A stretch of 17,667 nucleotides of DNA, taken from positions 1-17,667 of the forward strand of contig MGVW01000065.1 in NCBI GenBank assembly GCA_001800675.1, written 5' to 3'. The DNA is from Euryarchaeota archaeon RBG_13_57_23. Lineage in GTDB: Archaea; Thermoplasmatota; Thermoplasmata; UBA10834. The notes beneath the pieces are model-generated. The model saw nothing but the letters and a program-made list of their open reading frames with translations, ran no database searches and was not told the DNA's origin. Of the stretch, positions 13,986 to 17,667 are shown in pieces (position 1 is the stretch's first letter; each line of letters begins with the position of its first letter). The position numbers and the translations under genes were made by a program.

Positions 13986-14915
13986 GTGAAGCTTTGGGAT
14001 TTTGGGCGAATGGAGAACGGCAAGATCAGAATCAGCAAGAAGATAGGTGAGCCGTTGGGTCTTGTGGACGGTAGCGAGGTCTTCAGCTCGATGTTCAAGT
14101 ACGAGATAGACGGAAAGAGCAGTTTCGAGATCGTGCTCTCCCCCTTCGGTCCCGAGAACTACCGGGAGATTGCATATGTTACGTTCCAGGTTCGCGACGA
14201 GCCCGGGGCCCTCGCTCAGGCAGCTCAATTCCTGAAGACGAGGAACGTCGACATCTTGAACTCTGAGACTGTGAGCTCAGTGCCCAACATCATGATGGTC
14301 TGGGAGATGCTGGTCGATCTCTCCTTCTTCGGCGATTCGCTTTCCTTGAAGAAGGAATTCGACGACGCCAAGGGAGCTAAGGACTCCGGCCTGTCAATGG
14401 TGGACTGTCTGTGCGTCGAAGCGTCCGACATTGCCACGAGATATAGCCGCGGCGCTGCCTACGAGAACGACAAGATCAAGACCAAGGCTCTCAGAAAGAC
14501 GGAGAAGAAGGCCAGTTTGATCAAAGATGGTCAGTTCGAGCTTCCTCAGGCGTATATCAATTTCCTCGGGAAGAGTTCCGCTCCCATAGTGCTCATAGGG
14601 GAACCAGATTCGTGGATACTCTCGATTGCCTTCCTGAACGACGATGCGAGGCTGATGAGGCTCTGCGTTGACATACCAGACAGACCCGGAGCCATATTCG
14701 AAGTCATGAAGGTCCTCGGAGAGGAGGATCTCAACGTCATTGCAGGATACACCAACGTTCTAGTCTACTACGAGCGCATGACATGCGAGGTCGTGATAGA
14801 CGTTAGAGCGGCTTCGGTCAAGGGGAAGGCAGACCTCGAGGAGGTTCTGAAGAAGAGGATCGGCGCCCTGGGTCCGCAGTTCTGTCTGGCATCCGTGGAA
14901 TCAATCAGACTTTGA
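13986..14915 (+). CDS. Duplicated AbrB-like plus ACT-domain protein, putative ligand-sensing regulator
   Basis: 309 residues starting at GTG 13986, chosen because GAGGGGAG sits five bases upstream; an open frame back to 13785 overprints the previous gene. Layout: an AbrB/SpoVT-like strand-helix unit at about 5-52 (NGKIRISKKIGEPLGLVDGS), an ACT domain at about 63-145 (VTFQVRDEPGALAQAAQFLK), a basic linker at about 160-178, a second AbrB-like unit at about 180-220 (DGQFELPQAYINFLG) and a second ACT domain at about 224-306 (LCVDIPDRPGAIFEVMKVLG). The DEPGA and DRPGA turns are where ACT domains bind amino acids or other small ligands. No enzyme domain is attached, so a regulatory role is most likely; the ligand is unknown. 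The 3' end overlaps the converging DUF35-type gene by 15 bases. Confidence 0.75.
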   Translation: MKLWDFGRMENGKIRISKKIGEPLGLVDGSEVFSSMFKYEIDGKSSFEIVLSPFGPENYREIAYVTFQVRDEPGALAQAAQFLKTRNVDILNSETVSSVPNIMMVWEMLVDLSFFGDSLSLKKEFDDAKGAKDSGLSMVDCLCVEASDIATRYSRGAAYENDKIKTKALRKTEKKASLIKDGQFELPQAYINFLGKSSAPIVLIGEPDSWILSIAFLNDDARLMRLCVDIPDRPGAIFEVMKVLGEEDLNVIAGYTNVLVYYERMTCEVVIDVRAASVKGKADLEEVLKKRIGALGPQFCLASVESIRL

Positions 14916-15227
14916 CTCGTCGAGCTTGAAGTCGAGACCGATCTTTGGACTGCAGAGGTATTTCCCTTTCTGTTCGAAGATTGTCACCGGATCATTCTCC
15001 CGAAGGGTGCCCGAAGTCCAGCACACCAGTTTTGGTCCCTTGGGAACGGCAACTAGGGCGAGATTGTACGGATCCGGAAGTCCTTCAGGGATCGCCTGCA
15101 GGCGCGTGAATGACAGAACTTTTCCTTCGTCTGGCCACTCTGCGGTTTTCATTCGCTTTCCGCACCTCGGACATAGTCGCTTGTCGGAGATCGTAGCGAA
15201 CCCACATCTGCACTTCATGCCCTTCAT
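14901..15227 (-). CDS. DUF35-type zinc-ribbon/OB-fold protein
   Basis: 108 residues. A rubredoxin-like zinc knuckle pair (CRCG at 6-9 and CPRCG at 19-23) is followed by an OB-fold region with LSFTRLQAIPEGLPDPYNLALVAVPKGPKLVC, the pattern of DUF35 proteins. In archaea such proteins often partner thiolases and HMG-CoA synthase as acyl-CoA-binding scaffolds, but no thiolase is adjacent here. ATG at 15227 was chosen over upstream GTG codons at 15263 and 15266 because the TATA box at 15271-15280 would start transcription near 15250, downstream of those GTGs. A perfect inverted repeat overlaps that position. The 3' end overlaps the ACT-domain gene by 15 bases in the opposite direction. Confidence 0.8.
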   Translation of the reverse strand: MKGMKCRCGFATISDKRLCPRCGKRMKTAEWPDEGKVLSFTRLQAIPEGLPDPYNLALVAVPKGPKLVCWTSGTLRENDPVTIFEQKGKYLCSPKIGLDFKLDESKSD

Positions 15228-15242
15228 GGCTAGCCAACTCTC

Positions 15243-15262
15243 TGGTTCACCCCAGTGAACCA
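15243..15262. promoter_or_regulatory. Perfect 8-bp inverted repeat at the DUF35 transcription start
   Basis: TGGTTCAC and GTGAACCA separated by CCCA. It straddles the predicted transcript start (about 15250) of the DUF35-type gene and lies between its TATA box and ATG, the classical position for a repressor operator; it could also fold as a short 5' hairpin. Confidence 0.5.
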
Positions 15263-15270
15263 CCACGTAC

Positions 15271-15280
15271 GGATATTAAC
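15271..15280 (-). promoter_or_regulatory. TATA box for the DUF35-type gene
   Basis: GTTAATATCC on the minus strand; it predicts a start near 15250 and a leader of about 23 bases before the ATG at 15227. Confidence 0.55.
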
Positions 15281-15357
15281 CCTCACGTGCGTCACGCGCG
15301 GGGGTATTTCTTAGTTGCTCCTGCCGGAAATCAAGACTTGTTCCAGCCAATAGAAAG

Positions 15358-15366
15358 CATTTAAAC
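15358..15366 (+). promoter_or_regulatory. Distal TATA box upstream of the winged-helix/RecA locus
   Basis: GCATTTAAA with an A-rich, BRE-like stretch (AATAGAAA) before it. It would start transcription near 15388 and give a leader of about 100 bases that includes the inverted repeat at 15417-15460. A second TATA-like element lies inside that repeat. Confidence 0.45.
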
Positions 15367-15416
15367 ACAGGAGGGTATTCGCATATCAAGACTGATAGCA
15401 TACCGTTGTACGCGGT

Positions 15417-15460
15417 CCGCGGATGTCCCCCCATGTCTGGCGCTATATGCCCATCCGCGG
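15417..15460 (+). promoter_or_regulatory. 9-bp inverted repeat bracketing a second TATA box
   Basis: CCGCGGATG (15417-15425) and CATCCGCGG (15452-15460) are perfect complements with a 26-base spacer. The spacer holds CTATATG (15443-15449), which as a TATA box predicts a start near 15472, just before GGAGG at 15475-15479. The arms may be operator half-sites; from the distal promoter they would form a stable leader hairpin. The winged-helix protein encoded next is an obvious candidate to bind here (inference). Confidence 0.5.
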
Positions 15461-15487
15461 GATTAGTGCATCACGGAGGACACGGGT

Positions 15488-15889
15488 TTGGACCCTCTCG
15501 AGGCGTCTCGGCTTATAATGGACACCTACGCTGCTAAGATTCTGGTCGCGTGCTCCCGAAAACCAAAGCACGCGCTCGAGCTGAGCGCAAAGTTGAACAT
15601 CCCGATTGCGGCCTGCTACAGGCGCATTCATGTCCTTGAGAAGGCCGGGCTTCTGATGCCAGTTGAGAGAGCGCTCACGCAACAGGGCAAGAGGATTGTC
15701 CTGTACCTCTCCCAGCTGAAGAACGCCTACATATTCTTCGAAGGAGGAAAGCTGAGGGTGAGGTTCCAGATGGTCACTGGACAGATTCAAGACTTCGGGG
15801 GCGAGTGGAAGGAGATAAAACTCATCGAGGAAGAGGATGAGGAGCAGCAGGCCGGAGGGCTGTTGAGGCCCAAGGAGAGAGAGCAGTAG
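15488..15889 (+). CDS. Winged-helix transcriptional regulator (ArsR-like fold)
   Basis: 133 residues starting at TTG 15488, fixed by a strong GGAGG at 15475-15479 with eight bases of spacing. Residues about 12-75 form a winged helix: ILVACSRKPKHALELSAKLNIPIAACYRRIHVLEKAGLL contains the helix-turn-helix, and RIVLYLSQ the wing. A beta-rich segment follows (YIFFEGGKLRVRFQMVTG), then an acidic tail (EEEDEEQQ). The fold resembles ArsR-type regulators; no metal-binding Cys set is present. First gene of a locus encoding RecA/KaiC-like ATPases: the next start is 22 bases downstream. The inverted repeat before it suggests autoregulation, not proven. Confidence 0.82.
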   Translation: MDPLEASRLIMDTYAAKILVACSRKPKHALELSAKLNIPIAACYRRIHVLEKAGLLMPVERALTQQGKRIVLYLSQLKNAYIFFEGGKLRVRFQMVTGQIQDFGGEWKEIKLIEEEDEEQQAGGLLRPKEREQ

Positions 15890-15911
15890 ATTGAAAGGAG
15901 AAGGGATTAGA

Positions 15912-17498
15912 ATGGCTGAGAAGAAGGAAAGCGGTGCCGCGGCGATCCAAGCAAGCACGACATTCCCGAAGGAGATGGTGCGTTTCCTATCAAGCCCGGG
16001 CGGGCATTCGATGATCATCAGGGGTATGGCAGGCACGGGCAAGACCACCCTTGCTCTCCAGATCATCGAAGAGCTGGCTTCGGTGCAGCAGAGCTACTAC
16101 ATGTCGACGAGAGTGTCAGATCAATCCCTGTTCAACCAATTCCCATGGCTGCTCGACAAGGTGAAGGAAGGCGAGATACTCAAGGCGCGCAAGAAGATCA
16201 AGAAGAAGGCCGATTCGGAGCAGCAGGTAGAGCAAATACTGCTCGGACTGGCGGCCATCAAGGGCGAGCTCAAGGGCGAGAAGGTCAAGTCCCCAAGGAA
16301 GGAGTTGCAGAGACTCCAGGGGCTGATCGAGAGCGGAGGCGAGGAGGGCGTGGCCGAGCCCGGAGCGGGCGAGGGCGAACTCGTCGTATCCGTTGGGGCC
16401 ATGATGCCCGAGATAGAGATGGCTTATGACGTGGTCGACAAGGCACTACCCGAGAGGACCCTTGTCGTGATAGACAGCATCGATGCTCTGGCGGACAAGT
16501 ACGGCGTCCCCCCATCGAGGTTGATCAACGCGCTTCAGAAGGACCTCGTGGAGGGCTGCGGGACCAATGTCGTGTATGTGCTCGAGACGCCCGATCCTTT
16601 GCTCGACTACCTCGGAGACGGGGTCGTCTACCTGAGCCTCGACAGCTCGACTGGCAGACGCATCCGCTCGTTGGACTTTCTCAAGCTCAGGGGCTGCGAG
16701 ATACGGCAGCCACGGTATGTCTACACCCTGCTCGGAGGCAGGGTCAGGACTTTCGAGTACTCCAGATACGTGAAACCGGAGAAGCCCAAGCCATTCGCGG
16801 CGATACCAGACATTGATCAGAAGCATGTGTCCACGGGCATTCCTGACCTGGACGTGATGCTCGGCGGCGGGCTGAGGAAGGGCACCATCACGTTGATAGA
16901 GCTGAGCCCCGGCGTACCCGTGGTTGCGTCCTCGCAGATCGAACACGCGATCATCTGTAATGCGGTCAATCAGGACAGAGGAGTCGCCTGGATCCCGACC
17001 AAGAAGACAGGCTCGGAGTCCGCCCGTGAGGAGATGATAGGGTTCGTCTCGGAGCCCAAGTTCGACAAGAACGTCCGCATCCTGGAGCCACACGGCGCGG
17101 CCGGGGCGCCTCAGCCCTATTCGATGACTCTGGAAGGAGAGGATGTCAAAGTCGACATGAAGTGGCAAGACGTCGAATACGCCCTCAAGAGCGCCGGCGC
17201 ACCCATACTGACAACCATCGGGTTCGACTCGCTCGAATCGATATACGGCCCCGGCGTGCTGGATGGCATGATGGAGTTCCTCACGTCTCTGCTGAACAAT
17301 GGCGGTCTGTTCGTCGCGACAGTGACCCCGTCTGTCAAGTCAACGAGCAGACTTTCGGACTTGGCGCACATTCACCTGAGAATAGACAAGATCTCGGGCG
17401 TCACTATGGTTAGGGGCGAGGAACCGTTCACCGCTCCGTACGCCATGACCGACCCAGACCGAGGCGACTTTAGGCCGAAGCTCGTCCCCATTCTTTGA
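15912..17498 (+). CDS. Two-domain RecA/KaiC (RAD55-like) ATPase with a degenerate second site
   Basis: 528 residues. Domain 1 (about 18-285) has an intact Walker A GMAGTGKTT at 38-46 and Walker B LVVIDS at 184-189. Between them lies a charged, helical insert of about 75-155, rich in Lys and Glu. Domain 2 (about 305-528) opens with the KaiC-type STGIPDLDVMLGGGLRKG, but the P-loop reads LSPGVPVVAS at 331-340, with no GKT, and the Walker B region is ILTTIGFDS. So one site can bind ATP and the other is likely structural. This suggests a regulatory or scaffolding ATPase rather than a recombinase. ATG at 15912 was chosen over TTG at 15891 because AAGGAGAAGGG lies just upstream. It follows the winged-helix gene in one operon. 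Confidence 0.82.
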   Translation: MAEKKESGAAAIQASTTFPKEMVRFLSSPGGHSMIIRGMAGTGKTTLALQIIEELASVQQSYYMSTRVSDQSLFNQFPWLLDKVKEGEILKARKKIKKKADSEQQVEQILLGLAAIKGELKGEKVKSPRKELQRLQGLIESGGEEGVAEPGAGEGELVVSVGAMMPEIEMAYDVVDKALPERTLVVIDSIDALADKYGVPPSRLINALQKDLVEGCGTNVVYVLETPDPLLDYLGDGVVYLSLDSSTGRRIRSLDFLKLRGCEIRQPRYVYTLLGGRVRTFEYSRYVKPEKPKPFAAIPDIDQKHVSTGIPDLDVMLGGGLRKGTITLIELSPGVPVVASSQIEHAIICNAVNQDRGVAWIPTKKTGSESAREEMIGFVSEPKFDKNVRILEPHGAAGAPQPYSMTLEGEDVKVDMKWQDVEYALKSAGAPILTTIGFDSLESIYGPGVLDGMMEFLTSLLNNGGLFVATVTPSVKSTSRLSDLAHIHLRIDKISGVTMVRGEEPFTAPYAMTDPDRGDFRPKLVPIL

Positions 17499-17516
17499 TC
17501 ATGCGGGAAGAGGACC

Positions 17517-17667
17517 ATGTTCCCTGAGAACTATGCGGTCCTTGTCGTGGGCGACCCTGATGCAGGCATGTTCGAGTTCTGCTGCTATCTGTGCGCCAAC
17601 TACCTAAGGGGCGGGGACAAGGTGGTCTTCGTAGAGGCCAACACTTCTCCGGAACACGTTCACCGAC
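17517..17667 (+). CDS. RecA/KaiC-like protein with Met in place of the P-loop Lys, 3' partial
   Basis: 50 residues are visible before the right edge. After MFPENYAVLVV comes GDPDAGMFEFCCYL, aligned with a KaiC-type P-loop G-x-P-x-x-G-K-T/S but with Met where Lys should be and Phe where Thr/Ser should be. The following strand, GGDKVVFVEANTSPEHVHR, matches the KaiC-family pattern of a strand after the P-loop helix. It probably cannot hydrolyse ATP in the normal way. ATG at 17517 has GAAGAGG just upstream; an ATG at 17501 runs into a stop. It begins 18 bases after the preceding stop, in the same operon. The rest of the protein is outside the window, so the family call is provisional. Confidence 0.65.
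   Translation, partial: MFPENYAVLVVGDPDAGMFEFCCYLCANYLRGGDKVVFVEANTSPEHVHR

Noticed and set aside
1..17667. Insertion sequences, CRISPR arrays, phage or integrative elements
   Set aside because: No transposase, regularly spaced repeat, integrase or att-like duplication of the tRNA 3' end was seen.

Overview
The window comes from an archaeon, most likely a euryarchaeote of the Thermoplasmatota type; the phylum is an inference. Evidence for Archaea: two consecutive enzymes of ether-lipid synthesis (UbiA-type DGGGP synthase and GGGP synthase), TATA/BRE-style promoters about 25 nt before starts, a tRNA-Leu with a bulge-helix-bulge intron, a cyclic-2,3-diphosphoglycerate-synthetase-like protein, KaiC/RAD55-type ATPases, secreted PKD proteins with C-terminal anchors, and frequent TTG/GTG starts. 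Genes are tightly packed and no gap without a gene exceeds 300 bases. I see no insertion sequence, CRISPR array or integrase.

Layout. 1-1476 (+): the end of a DGGGP synthase gene, translationally coupled by a TTGA overlap to GGGP synthase, then a 48-residue zinc-ribbon protein. 1659-3191 (-): a membrane-anchored two-PKD protein and a GNAT acetyltransferase. 3425-5814 (+): tungstate ABC importer tupA-tupB-tupC. 5847-9390 (-): molybdopterin/tungstopterin cofactor operon moaA-moaE-moaC-moaB-moeA, converging on the importer, so oxyanion uptake and the pathway that uses it sit side by side. 9458-11356 (-): a large secreted multi-PKD surface protein. 11504-11610 (-): intron-containing tRNA-Leu(UAA). 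11711-12073 (+): stand-alone tRNA-binding OB-fold protein. 12111-13424 (-): cPGS-like P-loop protein, divergent from a helical/zinc-ribbon protein (13516-13935, +). 13986-14915 (+): duplicated AbrB-like/ACT sensor. 14901-15227 (-): DUF35-type zinc-ribbon/OB protein. 15488 to the end (+): a winged-helix regulator, a two-domain RecA/KaiC-like ATPase whose second ATP site is degenerate, and the start of another RecA-like protein whose P-loop lysine is replaced by Met.

Least explained parts: the winged-helix/degenerate-RecA locus with an inverted repeat bracketing its proximal TATA box; the duplicated AbrB-ACT protein; a coding-like segment upstream of the GNAT gene; and the unusual tupA tail. 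All calls come from reading the sequence, with no database search.
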